Assembly: GCF_025399195.1 (NCBI RefSeq)
Contig: NW_026252151.1
Coordinates: forward strand, 1-64,000
Origin: Umbelopsis ramanniana AG
Lineage: Eukaryota > Mucoromycota > Umbelopsidomycetes > Umbelopsidales > Umbelopsidaceae
Length of the DNA: 64,000 nucleotides
Reading direction: 5' to 3'
Part shown: positions 32,397 to 47,000 of the stretch, piece by piece
Layout of the letters: each line of letters opens with the position of its first letter
Position numbering within the stretch: position 1 is the stretch's first letter
Program-made: the position numbers and the translations under genes
The notes under the pieces: model-generated
What the model was told of the DNA's origin: nothing
What the model saw: the letters and a program-made list of their open reading frames with translations, nothing else
Databases searched by the model: none

Positions 32397-34401
32397 ATGG
32401 GAATTAGTTGGGCCGTAGATGCAAATCCATCGCAAGTGTATGACATGCCGCCAAGACCTGAACTATCCAGTAGAGGAACTATCGTGAACAGAGAGAAAGA
32501 TCAGGTTGCTCATTATTATCGAGATGCGCAACGGTATCCATCTCAGTTCATGAATGAGTCTTCGTACCGGACTAGTGAAGGTGGTAGCTCGCGGGACCCT
32601 AGAATTTCTCATTATCAAAGCAGTACGAGAGAATCGACGAGAGGTTCGCATTCTAACTATTCATCACATGCTGGAAGTCACCATCGATTACAACCATCAG
32701 TTCATCGGTACCCTATCAAGCAACCTGATTTCTACTCCAGATCAACACACCATTCATCACCGACATCCTCTGTTTCTTCTTCTGACAGATATGAATCACC
32801 TACGCCTATGCCACAAAAACAATCAGGACGCCAAGATAAAGGCAAGGTATCGAGCAAATCCGTTGCAGGTTCATCTGGGTTTGATAACGATCGCTATGAT
32901 ACATCACACCGGAACGAAGACCGTCCAAAGATTTCGTCAAGAGAAACATCCAGAGAACCATTGAGAGAATCATCAAAAGAACCTACTGCTGCGCAAGTCG
33001 CAAAATGGGTCTCAGCATCACCGAAAGACTCTCGACAACTTGCAAAGTTCGCGTGTGGAAAAGGCGGTATCCTGAAAAACGGTCCAAAGACTTTGGCAGA
33101 GCGTGAAAATTTTGCTCAAGCCATCGAGAAAGACGAGATTTCTTGGGAAGCTCCAATGGTGTTGGCGGTTGACTTCGTTTATGACGTTCCTGTATTTCCA
33201 TCACCGTCAGTCTCAACTTTAAAAAAGTCTGCTCCTCCTCCGCCTACCTCTGGTGATGAAGAACGTTCTCATAAGAAGTCAAGGATTGAACCCACTTCTA
33301 CCGAATATGAAAGAGGCTCAAGCAAGCATTTAAGCTATGATAGATCTAAGGATGATCTTGAAAACAATTCGAGCAGAAACTCAAATATAGAACCATCTTC
33401 CAAGCTAGCAGCTTCTTCGAATGGTAGTGTAAGTGGTAATGCTGATGCTCATGTTGGCAGGATTTCAGCTACTACCAGTGCGTCAGCGGCCGTTCCGACA
33501 TCCTCAACGGATTTAGTGGTAAGTGTTAATATCAATGAATGTAAATCATTAAACACATTATGAAGCAGGAGAATTCCTCTGGGAAATGAAAAGCCCACTT
33601 GAAAGCAAACGGGTGCAAATTTCTGACCCATTGTTACCCGTTTTTCAGCAGGTTTCCATACATCGAAAGATCAAGAATACCATTACGGTCATTAATGCTA
33701 TCCGTAAGTACCTGGTGATCAACGCATTAATTGCGATGAATGCGCCTTCTCACCTCATGTTATCACTTCCTCTTTATTAGTCGAAGACGGCGGCTACTGC
33801 TACATGCCTTATCGAGCTTTTGAAAAGTCCTACGATCGCCTTCGGGTCAACATGTCTCCCGCCATGACTGGTACATTATAGTTCCCTTTGTTCTTGCTTT
33901 CATGTTTTTGCAACAGGTGATTTCTATCCTGTCTTTGGCTAATGGCACAGTCACTTATGTTTTTTTTTCTATGGATTCCTTTCAGGTGCTGAACTCAATC
34001 ATGCTTTGCAAAGTGATCTCCAGACTGAAGTGTCAAGTCATGTCGTTTTAACAATGTTCCCTGGAAATCCATTAGCCAGATACATTCGCTTGAAAGTCAG
34101 AGACATCCAACACAGACGAAGTCAAGAGGACGATCACACTGAAGCATTCAGACGGCGATTCTTATCTGAGGCTAGTAAAATAGTTTTCCCCGGAACAATC
34201 ATTAGCATCCATGCCCTTGTTTACCTGATGGAGTCGCTCAGACCTGATCCCTTGTCCGATGCAGCCGTCAGACATAGGTTGGGTCAAGTTGATTTATACG
34301 ACTTTCTGATCAGCTCCTCGAGTGCTTGGGATGCTCATCACATGGGCCACTTTGATCGTGAATTAGTTGCCTTCAACCCACCAAAACCACCACATGTGTA
34401 A
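32397..34401 (+). CDS. Disordered N-terminus plus conserved C-terminal region, unrecognised
   Basis: Four exons with clear GTAAGT/CAG borders. Exon 1 (to 33512) is Ser/Arg/His/Tyr-rich disorder with a short helical block near its end (AERENFAQAIEKDEISWEA). Exon 2 gives VSIHRKIKNTITVINAI; exon 3 gives EDGGYCYMPYRAFEKSYDRL and RVNMSPAMTG. Exon 4 gives the ordered end: LNHALQSDLQTEVSSHVVLT, NPLARYIRLKVRDIQHRR and RRRFLSEASKIVFPGT, closing FNPPKPPHV. I do not recognise the family. The C-terminal 200 residues look like a folded domain, and the N-terminal RS-like composition would suit a nuclear or RNA-associated protein; that part is inference. The ATG at 32397 is the first in frame; MPPRPELSSRG at 32442 is an alternative start. 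Confidence 0.6.
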
Positions 34402-34863
34402 ATAATGCAGCTCGCATCGTCATTTGCAAAACCAATAAGTACACACGCATGCATAAAATGTAGAAATAAACCTAAGAAAACACTCTTTTCCATACCATTC
34501 ATTGCTGCATAACATCCTGGTTAGCCATCGATTGTAGGGTTGGTGATATGTATAACGACTGCCTCAAGGTATTCAATTAATATGGTAATCAAGGGTCAAA
34601 TGGAGGCGCAAGTCAAAATAATAATAAAACAAAGCATTTAAAGGGGTTTTTATTTTACATGAAATCTTTGTGCATGGCTGCCTCAACAACCTGAAGAGCA
34701 ATGGATACATTGTGCTTCAGTTCAGTTTGTTTTTCGTTTCCCTTCTTTTCATTTCTTCTTCTTCTTGCTATTTGGACTGGACAGATGGTCGAGGTGTTTG
34801 TATGCCTTCTGAATGCTTAAGCCAGACAAACACCCGCTCTTTTTTTTTTTTTTTTAACACAGA
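34402..34863. other. Convergent 3' region
   Basis: About 460 bases between converging stop codons. Contains AATAAA-like stretches (34464, 34620-34627) and a 16-base T run (34841-34856), as expected for two 3' ends. No gene seen. Confidence 0.45.
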
Positions 34864-36423
34864 TCACCTCCATCGTCGTGAGGGATTGACTGGCAAAGCT
34901 TCCATATGATAGTCATCAGAGTAAAGACTACGGGTTTCGTCTTCGAAATGATACTCAAAGGGATTTTGTTCACGAGGCGGCTCTCTGTATTCACGAACGT
35001 CAAGATCATTTAATGCATTTGCACTATCGTCGTCTCGATAGGGACTGTCCCTGTGATATGGTGGTTCGGGGGCGCCTGGAACATTAATTTGAACATGATC
35101 TTTTTCGGCGGCAGCAGCCATGTCCTTTTCTTGTTCAGATTCCTTGGCTATATCGGCCGCCAGTGTGGTACCGACGCCAGCACGAGTACCCCACCCGACT
35201 TCGTGCAACGTGAAGAGAGCATACACTTTCATGATGGCAAAGTAATAATTGAAAATCAGCCAAGCTGGTATATGAATGATATCCTGAGGTCGCTTGATGA
35301 AATGTGGGATAAGTTTCATAGCTCTGGTTAGCATCAACCATACAATGTAGGATATGGCAATGTTCCAACCGGGTAATGGGGGATTGGTAGGGCCAGCCTT
35401 GTCTTTTTGTTCAATGGCGAAGATACACACTAGAATGGGTCCAGACAGTAACGTGATGGGATTGAAAATTTTATCGACCATGGTGAAGGCAACATAGGGG
35501 TGTCGTCGCCAGATATAGCGTTCCGTAAACAAGGATCGAAAGTCAGAACGCCAGGTATTACGGGTCCATCTCAGAACCTGCTTAATAAACCGCCAATTAT
35601 TCTTAAATGTGGAATACAATTCGGCTTCTGGTGTGACTTGAATGAATGTATTCCACCCATGTGAGACCATCCATCTTGTTAGATATTTATCATCACCCGA
35701 GTTGAGTGGGTATTTGCCCAGCCACAGGTCATTTGTAAACCCGTATTGAAATGCAGGATCTTTTAAAATCAAAGTCCTATAAGCGGCGGTACGACCAGAC
35801 AGACAACAAACACCGCCGTCGATATGCGTTGACGCTGCCACTTCGATGTTTCGAATTGAGAGACGAAATCCAGCAAGCACTTCCCAAACCGTTTGATGGC
35901 CATTGGGATTGACTGCATGAACGGTTTGGCAAGTGCCTACACCACCCATTTTCAAGTCTTCAAAACATGCCAAGATATAATCCAGCATAGTAGGCTTCCA
36001 AATAGCATCATCATCTGCAAAAACCAGGATCTCAGTCGATGTAGCATTGATACCAGCTACCATTTGCAAGCGCTTGTTGGCTTTGGCTACCGTCAGCACT
36101 CGTATCTTGCTTGGATCCACTTCATTAGCTAGTTCCTGTAAAGGCCCTCGCATTTTTGTCTCGGTAATGATGATAATCTCTTTGGGTCGACAGGCAAGCC
36201 AACTTCGTGCAGCAATTTTGAATTCTTCACCAGCATCAATGGTTGGCACAATGATGGTCACGTCGTGTTCTGCTGTATACGTTGGGTATTCTTTGGGTTG
36301 TAATGGGCGGTATACAAACCATGCTAAGATTTTGATCGCATACCACAAGTATCTATAGAAACCAATGATGCCTAACGGGAGGAAGAAGGGTAATAGACCC
36401 AGATCGTTTGTCAAATACAACAT
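34864..36423 (-). CDS. Processive family 2 glycosyltransferase (Cps1 / hyaluronan synthase-like)
   Basis: Intronless, 519 residues. Two hydrophobic segments open the protein (about 9-38). The GT-A domain carries TIIVPTIDAGEEF (about 56-68), FADDDAIW with the DDD at 137-139, HIDGGVCCLSGRTAAYR (200-216), the SGDDKYLTRW motif (GDD at 243-245) and QVLRWTRN (282-289). These are the D, DDD, GDD and Q-x-x-RW signatures of processive synthases. Three or four membrane segments follow (about 315-337, 353-375, 383-405), then a cytosolic acidic tail. Family members in fungi are called Cps1; the Cryptococcus protein makes hyaluronan, and others affect cell wall or capsule. The product here cannot be told from sequence. 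All catalytic motifs are intact. Confidence 0.9.
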   Translation of the reverse strand: MLYLTNDLGLLPFFLPLGIIGFYRYLWYAIKILAWFVYRPLQPKEYPTYTAEHDVTIIVPTIDAGEEFKIAARSWLACRPKEIIIITETKMRGPLQELANEVDPSKIRVLTVAKANKRLQMVAGINATSTEILVFADDDAIWKPTMLDYILACFEDLKMGGVGTCQTVHAVNPNGHQTVWEVLAGFRLSIRNIEVAASTHIDGGVCCLSGRTAAYRTLILKDPAFQYGFTNDLWLGKYPLNSGDDKYLTRWMVSHGWNTFIQVTPEAELYSTFKNNWRFIKQVLRWTRNTWRSDFRSLFTERYIWRRHPYVAFTMVDKIFNPITLLSGPILVCIFAIEQKDKAGPTNPPLPGWNIAISYIVWLMLTRAMKLIPHFIKRPQDIIHIPAWLIFNYYFAIMKVYALFTLHEVGWGTRAGVGTTLAADIAKESEQEKDMAAAAEKDHVQINVPGAPEPPYHRDSPYRDDDSANALNDLDVREYREPPREQNPFEYHFEDETRSLYSDDYHMEALPVNPSRRWR

Positions 36424-37323
36424 GGTGGTATAGCAACGTCCCCAATGGACGAAGGTTAGGAGAGAAAAGGTAGAAGAGAATACCAGGATACTGAACGGAG
36501 CTCCTCGTTAAGTAAAATAGTGCTATTATTGCATGTGAGGTGGGGCTCAAACTTGGGGGGGGGGAGGAGAGGTTTTTTTTTTTCCATGGTGCCGCTTTCT
36601 TAGTAGACTGGTCTACTAGGCTATACATACATCGATCTGTTTGAATACCGCTCCAGTTGCAGTTTATACTATTGTTTCTCAAAAGTTCCTACAGTGCATG
36701 CCAATGCCTAAGAAAGCGGTGGTGTCTAATTGAAAAAATTCCTCAAATATGACACTTCGTTGGCTTGCAAGGCATTATCTGATGCGAATTGCCATTTTAT
36801 TTCCAAGTGTGGAAAGCCCAATTTTAGATACAGGCGTCTAATTTGAGGCACAAACGGTTGCTGCTAATAATGCGGAGTTTACGGCTTCAGCTTCACAATG
36901 AACCATATCCACCGACAAATCAGATGCGTCCTCTCGAGCACGCATCGCTTGATCCCTTGACAATAGGGACCCGTATTGTTATTTCTTCGTCTTCCAAAAA
37001 GGAGTTGGTTTTTCAAGTGTTACTTGCATTCAAAAAAATCCCCAGTTCAACGCACCTCCTGCGTCCGCCTCATCATCGCTTTATGCATCGTTTTGTTATA
37101 ATTAATACAAACGCAAAGCTGTGATAACGTCCATCGCGTGTGTATACACATGTTTCATAGCAATTAACTGCTTTTATTGTTTGAAAGCTCTACCATTATC
37201 TTGGTTTCACGAGTAGGTTACTCTTTGTAAAACGTCTGTTTATGGCAAAAAGTGTAACTGGAAGTGCCATTTATCCGGATATGCGTGCTATTATTGCTTT
37301 CAAGGGGACACATTGTGCCAGCT
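36424..37323. other. Intergenic stretch
   Basis: About 0.9 kb with the promoter side of the glycosyltransferase gene and the 3' flank of PRMT3. A G-rich run (36557-36565) next to a T run (36573-36582) is visible. The open frame 36843-37124 (93 codons) shows no domain, promoter or splice support. Confidence 0.45.
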
Positions 37324-39700
<2,377 letters not shown>

Positions 39701-39848
39701 GCTTGAACGGTTTGAGTGAATGACAGCTTGCCGAAAAACTTTTTTTTTTTTTATTTCTGCTGCAAGACTTTTTTTTTTTTGCATTGAGCGTGTGGCTCGT
39801 GCGTGGCTGAATTTCAGGACGTTGTTCTTTTCCGCTGCCAACGAACCA
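39701..39848. promoter_or_regulatory. Short shared promoter PRMT3 / SEN54
   Basis: Only 148 bases lie between the divergent start codons of PRMT3 (39700) and SEN54 (39849), so both transcription starts must be inside it or overlap the other gene. It contains two T runs (39740-39751 and 39769-39780) spaced by about 17 bases, typical nucleosome-excluding tracts. Confidence 0.5.
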
Positions 39849-41191
39849 ATGGACGCCGACATTGAAGAGGGATTTGCAGACTATGCTACGTTAAAGCAGA
39901 AGAAAAGGTACGTAACGGTTTACGTCCGATTGTCTGAGGGAATGTACTCATTCTTATTTTCACTTTTCAAGAAAGGGAAAGGACATATCGTGGCAGGGAC
40001 AGAAAGATTTCGAACCAGACGAATCTATTACTCAACACGAAAAACTACAAGCGTCACACGATGCCATGTTTGAAGCACTAACTGAGAAACGATTAGTGAG
40101 CACCAAAGGCATTTCGAAGGGTGTATTCGACCGTGACGCACAGCTGGTTCTCGTTCGTGCTCCCCGTGGCAATTATTTCCAAAGTATCGGACGATCCGTC
40201 AAAGGCACTCTCACGCTATATTTGGAAGAGGCGTGTTTCTTGATGAATGTTGGCCAGCTGCAGATTGAAGATTATGAAGGAAACAGTATCAGCTTTCGTG
40301 ACTTGTACGTAGCTGTATTGAACTCGGCTGATGGCTGGTCCTCATTTGAGCGGTATCAGGTATAGATTACATTTACAATTGAGCCAAAGGTCTATCGTCT
40401 ACTAAGTACGCCACTGGAAACTATAGACGTATGCGTATCTGAAAAGATTGGGATATCATGTTATACGAAGCGACGCCATCCTACCGATCTCACACAACGT
40501 GAACCATCACCCACTAACGTGGATGTTCCCAATCACCGCAATCGCTATCAAATACACCATCTCAACTGTTCGATCGATGATTGATAGAATGAAGAAGATG
40601 TGGCATATTGGATGTAGGACAAAGTTATTGTGGGTATGGCAGCGTGATCATACTGTCCATCCCTTGTTGCCACGTATTCAGTCACATTTCAATTATGGTA
40701 CGATATTCATTTGTGCATAGAATCCATTCCCGTGAAGCATAACATAACGAATCTACCTCTAAATTAGCATCAATTTTTTCCGCTTTACGTATCATACCCT
40801 CCTCACAGTCACCGTATGTGCCATCGACTAGGCTACATGTAATTGATTACGATGTGCACAAGCCATTACCTACCTGGAAGAAAACCAATCCCGGACAACC
40901 AACCTATAGAGTATCAGTGTGCAGGTAAGAAATGGAATATACAGAAGGTCTCTAATACAAATAGCAAGCTGATAGTGAGCGTCTCTCAGAGCTAGTGATC
41001 CGTTTCCAACACCTCTTGGCTTGCGACAACTGTTGCATGACAATCGCATACTTTCTACACAACAAAAAAAAAAGTATCCCCTGATATCTGATAGCGATGA
41101 AAGCACGCTGGTTATATCAGTTGTTGATGGTTCTGAAGGAATATGCTCTTTTGTAAGATTTAACGACGAACCTCGTCCCAATTTATTGTAA
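39849..41191 (+). CDS. SEN54: tRNA-splicing endonuclease subunit Sen54
   Basis: Multi-exon gene. Exon 1: MDADIEEGFADYATLKQKKR; exon 2 continues KGKDISWQGQKDFEPDESIT and the conserved core GVFDRDAQLVLVRAPRGNYF, then IGRSVKGTLTLYLEEACFLM. The next exon adds the YAYLKRLGYHVIRS element typical of the Sen54 fold. The C-terminus has TWKKTNPGQPTYRVSV, SDPFPTPLGLRQLLHDNRIL and STLVISVVDGSEGICSFVRF, ending EPRPNLL. Sen54 is the non-catalytic partner of Sen2 in the heterotetramer that cuts introns from pre-tRNA. The exon that includes a 10-base A run (41054-41063) reads straight through in frame, so no frameshift is needed. The ATG at 39849 gives the acidic start expected. Confidence 0.9.
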
Positions 41192-41340
41192 CGGTATGTC
41201 TCAAAGATGCCATGTAAACGAACCTGTGCTAGGTCATAGATTCTATTCCTTCCCAACTACCTTAATTTTGTACATATATATTGTTCTGGAACTTCTATAA
41301 AATATTATTTTTCGCTCTTGTATGAGCTCTCGCAGGCTAT

Positions 41341-41466
41341 ATGCTGTTGCAAATAATGACTTGTGCGTCGTTGGCGAAGAGTCATCTTGACAATAGCAGT
41401 CACGGTTTAAGATTTATGGTTTTTTTTGCGAGCGTGCCTGGCTGGATTCTTCTAACGTTAACAGCA
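41341..41466 (+). other. Open in-frame N-terminal extension of glycyl-tRNA synthetase
   Basis: 42 codons from an ATG at 41341 lead without a stop into the GRS1 start codon. The extension begins MLLQIMTCASLAKSHLDNSS and contains Ser, Leu, Lys and Arg with only one acidic residue (Asp), followed by a hydrophobic stretch. That composition is compatible with a mitochondrial presequence. Eukaryotes often make cytosolic and mitochondrial GlyRS from one gene by alternative starts. Transcription of this part is not shown by sequence. Confidence 0.4.
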
Positions 41467-43782
41467 ATGTCCGATCCCAGTTTTAACAGAAGCCAGCTTG
41501 AGGTATGCTTGACTTGATATGAAAAGGCGTCTTATAATGATTGTGGCATGCTAACTTCTTGGGTCCGCTGACAGCAATTGATCAGCAGGCGATTCTTCTA
41601 CGCCCCCGCTTTCTCCATCTATGGTGGTGTCGCCGGTCTTTATGACTATGGCCCGACAGGTTGCGCTCTCATGAGCAACATCATTCAGCTTTGGCGTAAC
41701 CACTTTGTCCTCGAAGAAGAGATGCTCGAAGTTGACACCACTATCATGACACCTGCCGAAGTATTGAAGACCTCTGGTCACGTTGAGAAGTTCAGTGACT
41801 GGATGTGCAAGGATGTTAAGAATGGCGAGATCTTCCGTGCCGATCACTTGGTTGAGGCCGTTTTGGAAGCCAGACTTCAAGGCGACAAGGAAGCCAAGGC
41901 TGCTGCCTCTGGTGCTGCCCATGTTGAAACTCCCACCGCCACTGATCCAGCCACTGCTAAGAAGGCTTCCAAGAAGAAGAAGAGCAAGGTCGTTGTCGTT
42001 GAACTTAAGCCCGAAGAAAAGGCTGCTTATGAGGACATTTTGGCTAAGGTGAGAGAATCATCAATGGGAGTTGCCTTTGTAAATTGGATGTGATATTGAC
42101 AACGCTTTGTTACCGTAGATCGACAACTTCGGTGGTCCAGAACTTGCCGAAATCATTACAAAGTGGAACATCAAGTCTCCAGAATCTGGTAACGACTTGA
42201 CCGCTCCTCAAGAATTCAACCTTATGTTCGACAGCAGCATTGGTCCCACTGGTCACCTCAAGGGGTATGGATACTGTCTTTGCTTTTTACCATTTCATAA
42301 AACCGTAGTGTTAACATTTCTTAAAGCTACCTTCGACCAGAAACCGCTCAAGGTCAATTCCTCAACTTCAAGAAGCTTTTGGAATTCAACAACGATAAAA
42401 TGCCTTTTGCCTCTGCTTCCATCGGTCGTTCCTTCCGTAACGAAATCTCGCCCAGATCTGGTCTCCTTCGTGTTCGGTAGGTTATTTGCGAACTATCCTT
42501 TTTTTATTTTTATCAAATGTACCATCCCTAACTTTGGATTATTCAGTGAATTCACCATGGCTGAAATTGAGCACTTTGTCGATCCCGAAAACAAAGACCA
42601 CTCTCGATTCGATGATGTTAAGGATATCAAGTTGAACCTTTTGCCCGCCAAGGTCCAACTCGAAGGCAGCACTGCAATCACCGTCATGACCATCGGCGAT
42701 GCTGTTGCACAAGGTGTTGTTGACAACAAGACCCTCGGTTATTTCCTTGGTCGTATCTACCTCTTCTTGATCAAGGTTGGCATCAACCCTGACAAGCTCC
42801 GATTCCGTCAACACATGAGCAACGAAATGGCTCATTATGCTTGCGACTGCTGGGATGCTGAAATCAAATCCAGCTATGTATGTGTGCTTACATGTTTAGA
42901 AAGCGTGAATTTCATTATTCTAACGTTTGATCTATTCTACAGGGTTGGATTGAATGTGTTGGCTGTGCTGATCGATCTGCCTACGATTTGACTGTCCACG
43001 CCAAGCGTACCAAGGAGAAGTTGGTTGTTCGTGAACAACTTGATGAGCCCAAGGTCATTGATAAGCTTCAGTTGGAAGTCAACAAGAAGGTGTTTGGTCC
43101 CAAGTTCAAGAAGAATGCTAAGACCGTCGAAGACGCCCTTTTGGCCCTTTCTGAAGATGGTCTCCAAAAGCTCAAGGATGAGTTGGATGCTTCAGAGAAG
43201 ACCTCTATCAACGTCGAAGGTCAAGATTATGAACTCACCAAGACTGACATTTCCATCGAACGTGTTACTGTTACTGAGCACATTCGCGAATACACTCCCA
43301 ACGTCATCGAGCCTTCATTCGGTCTTGGCCGTATTCTTTACTCCCTTTTGGAGCACGTCTGGTGGAAGCGTGACAACGATGAAGACCGCAATGTCTTGTC
43401 TTTCCCTGCTGTCGTTGCTCCCTACAAGTGCTGTCTCTTGCCCTTGTCCGGTAACTCAGTCTTCACCCCAGTTGTCCGCAACCTTTCACAACAACTCCGC
43501 GCAAAGAATATCTCCACGCGTACCGACGACAGCAAGGCTTCCATCGGTCGCAGATATGCTCGTAATGATGAACTTGGTATCCCATTCAGCGTCACTATTG
43601 ATTTCCAGACTGTTGAAGATGGCACCGTCACTCTTCGTGAACGTGATTCTACCAAGCAGATTCGTGAAAAGATAGAAGTCATCCTTCAAGTTCTCAAGGA
43701 ACTTTCAGAAGAAACCATCACTTGGGATAAGGTTGTTGCTACTTATCCTGCTTTCAGTGCTAAGGAAGGTGATGAGGAATAG
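41467..43782 (+). CDS. GRS1: Glycyl-tRNA synthetase
   Basis: Six exons (41467-41502, 41575-42048, 42119-42264, 42327-42476, 42547-42877, 42943-43782) sum to 658 codons with all phases consistent. After [12 protein letters not shown] come [20 protein letters not shown] and [12 protein letters not shown] (motif 1 region), a Lys-rich insertion ([10 protein letters not shown]), [10 protein letters not shown] with FNDKMPFA-like and [20 protein letters not shown] (motif 2), and [16 protein letters not shown] (motif 3). It is a class II synthetase that charges tRNA-Gly as a dimer. Codon use is strongly biased, as expected for high expression. Importantly, the frame stays open upstream to 41326, with in-frame ATGs at 41341, 41356 and 41416, which could make a longer mitochondrial form (see findings). 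The cytosolic start is taken as 41467. Confidence 0.95.
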
Positions 43783-44083
43783 ATTAGTACTATATGGCTC
43801 ACCCAAACCATGTTCTAAAATCCAAGATATTTCTTCGTTCTTTTATTGCTCTTCCCAAAAATATAAAGAGATAAAAAAAAAATGATCCATAGATACTTGC
43901 TGTTCTGGAGTAACTGATTGCGTTGAAATAAGCAGAGATGGGAGCAAATTGCAGAATAGCCATTTGAACACCGTAAGAGTTGCTTAATATCTGGAGTTGG
44001 GCTCGATTTCTTGTGCCTTTAAGGGATTTGTCGAGCTATAATCATTCGTAACTCCGCTCTCTCTCCAGCTTCCAACATCCCTC
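43783..44083 (+). other. Intergenic stretch between GRS1 and VPS18
   Basis: About 300 bases with an A-rich segment just after the GRS1 stop (43855-43882) suited to a polyadenylation region, and a pyrimidine-rich leader (ctccgctctctctccagcttcc) running to the VPS18 ATG. Confidence 0.45.
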
Positions 44084-47000
44084 ATGTCCCTCATTGACGA
44101 TTTCCTGGAGTCGACTGAGCCTGGGGGTTCTTCAACGTTGGCTCATTACGGTGACCAAAATGGATTAGGAGGAGGCTCCTTTGCTAATGATTACTCAAAC
44201 GATAACATGGTTCGCGTAAGTACATGAGAACGCCCCCAGCCTATTACTCCCTGCATTCAGTGCGTTTCTTATGTAGAGCACCTTTACTGACCCCGACTGT
44301 TCCAATCCCCTCTACAGATGGAGACCGGCTTCGTTTCAACCGGACTGAATGACACAGATAACAGGATTTTCGTTTTGGATCGAGTGCCATTGCCAGTATC
44401 AGCGACATTAGTAGCCGTTGCAGTATCGAATAACACCTTGGTCGTAGTGTTTGACACACCGCAAATCCTTCGGATAGACTTGTTGCAAGGAGACCAGATT
44501 GAATGCAAGTAGATTTCGAACAACTAGAGTGAACCCAATGATATGGTGTGAACCATGATACTGACCGTAAATGATTTTGGTTGGGCCACAACAGATATCG
44601 AAATCCCGCGAATAAGCAAAGATGGTGCAATCACTGCCGCATTTTTTGATCCAACCGGTCGCCATCTTATCATAACAACCGATATTGGCGAGAATTACTA
44701 CTTGTATGAGAAGTGGCAAAAGTGCAAATTGTTGAAAACCCTCAAGGTAAAGGATAAATGAACCGACAATTACCATATTTTTCGTCCGACTCATGACTGA
44801 CATGTATTCTAGGGTCATGTCATCACCTCTGTAGCATGGAACAAACAAGCAACCCTTGCCGATCCATCAACGAGAGAGATTTTGATCGGTACAAAGAATG
44901 GTCAAATATATGAAGCTTGCCTCGAACCAAGCGACGACTTTTTCCGCCGTGAAGAGAAACCTCTCAAATTTTTGTACGCTATCAACGAACCTGTTTCGCC
45001 TATCAACGGTTTATATTTCGAACAGTTCCCTGGAAACTCTAGAAAGTACTTTATCATGGCCGCCACACCAACCCGTATTTATGAATTCATTGGCGTAGTG
45101 GGTCCTGCAAGCCAAAAAGCTTCCGCAGATGGTGATGAGAAACGAAAGAAGGGAAATTTTGAGGGGATCTTCTCGCATTACGAAAACAATCCAGGTAGAC
45201 ATCAGAAGGAATGATATGGTGGTCAGAAATTGGTAAAAAAAAAAAAGAGTTACGCTCATCTGACATGATGATATTATCTTTCTATCTATGCAGTCTTTCT
45301 AGAACTTCCGGGCGATCTATCGTATAGCGAGCTCCACTTCTTTAGCCAATTCAAAGATTTGCAGCAGCGTGGCGTAGCACAGAGTTTTGCTTGGCTGACC
45401 GGTAAGTAGAAATCACAAGGTGTCATCATAATCATCTGGAATGCGGTTGTGGACTTATTCATTTATCTCCACACTAGTTCCTGGTATCTACCACGGTAAC
45501 TTGGTGTTCGGCTCACAGAATCCTGGCGAACATGTTATAGACAACGCACAACTTCTGCAGTAAGTTTGATCTCTGCGATTGTAAACCAACTGTTCTTAAT
45601 TTGCAGCTTCTCTAATCCGGCACTTCTAGATACCCTACAAATACTTTAGAGAGCGGCGAAACACAAGTTGATTCTGTTCCGTTATCCATCGCAATGACAG
45701 AATTTCACTTTATTCTCTTGTACAAAGATCGCATACGTGCTATCTGTCACCTCAATGACGAAATTGTATATGAAGAGATGATCAACTTGGTATGTATCGT
45801 GCTCTTTGAGAGTAATCGCTTATTAACTCCATTTCACTTATAACAATGCATATTACTGTGTTAGGCTGCAAATGAGCATGTTGTGGGGCTGACAATGGAC
45901 GAAACTAACGGTTCCCCATGGGTTTACACAAATCTATCATTATATGAACTAATCATACGTGAGGAAAGTCGAGACGTTTGGAAAATATACCTTGAAAAGA
46001 AGCAATACGATACAGCCCTTCATTATTGCCGAGACGATTCCCAGAGAGACAAAGTCTACACCACACAAGCCAACGACTACTTCTCCCAACAGCGATATCA
46101 ACTCAGTGCAAAGTACTTTGCAGAGAGCGCTGTGCCTTTTGAAGAGGTTGCTCTTCAGTTTGTTGAGCGAGATGAACGCGATGCCCTGCGAAGTTATGTT
46201 GCCAACAAATTGGATCGGTTGAGAAAAGGCGTATGTTCTGTGGTATTATATGACCTGAAGTTCGTGTGAGCTTTTCTTTCTTATTTTGTGTTTTCTATTT
46301 CCTTTAGGATCTGACACAAAAGACCATGCTGGCGACTTGGCTGGTGGAGCTTTATCTCTCCAAGATTAACCAGCTCGAAGATCTCGCTTCCTCCGCTACC
46401 CATACCACCGATCTCATCGCGTCGCAAGCCAACGTTATGCCTGACTACAAGCAGCAACAGGAAGATATTGAGGATGAATTTAGAACCTTCCTCGAGACGT
46501 ACAAGGGCCATTTGCACAAGCCTACTACTTACAAACTAATTTCTAGTCATGGCAGGAGCAGCGCCATGTTATACTATGCCGACTTAATTGGTGATTATGA
46601 CCGTGTCATATCTCACTGGATTATTGAAGAGAATTGGCCAAAGGCGTTAGAAGTGCTTGGAAAACAGGTTTGTGTTGTGCAGAACGTATAAGCATTATAT
46701 TATGTGGATGCTAACCTGAGATGACTACAGGCCAACTCTGACGTATTTTACAAGTACTCTCCGGCTCTCATGGAAAATTCACCATATGAAATGGTCACTC
46801 TGTGGATGCAATCGAATCTCAACCCTCGCCAGCTTATACCATCCTTGCTTAGATATGACCACTCTAAGGTGACTGACAAAGGCCAACAAGTAAGTCTGAT
46901 CAGAATTGGGATATCGATAAAGAATTGAAGCTCCCACAGCATATTGAACCAATACGCGTAACCTTTGCCAGAATCAAGCCATTCGTTATCTGTCTTATGT

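Noticed and set aside
36843..37124. 93-codon plus-strand frame between the glycosyltransferase and PRMT3
   Set aside because: No splice, promoter or domain support; residues look random.
41041..41100. Possible frameshift at the A10 run in the SEN54 terminal exon
   Set aside because: Careful reading shows the frame passes straight through the run into the conserved VISVVDGSEGICSFVRF end, so no shift is needed.
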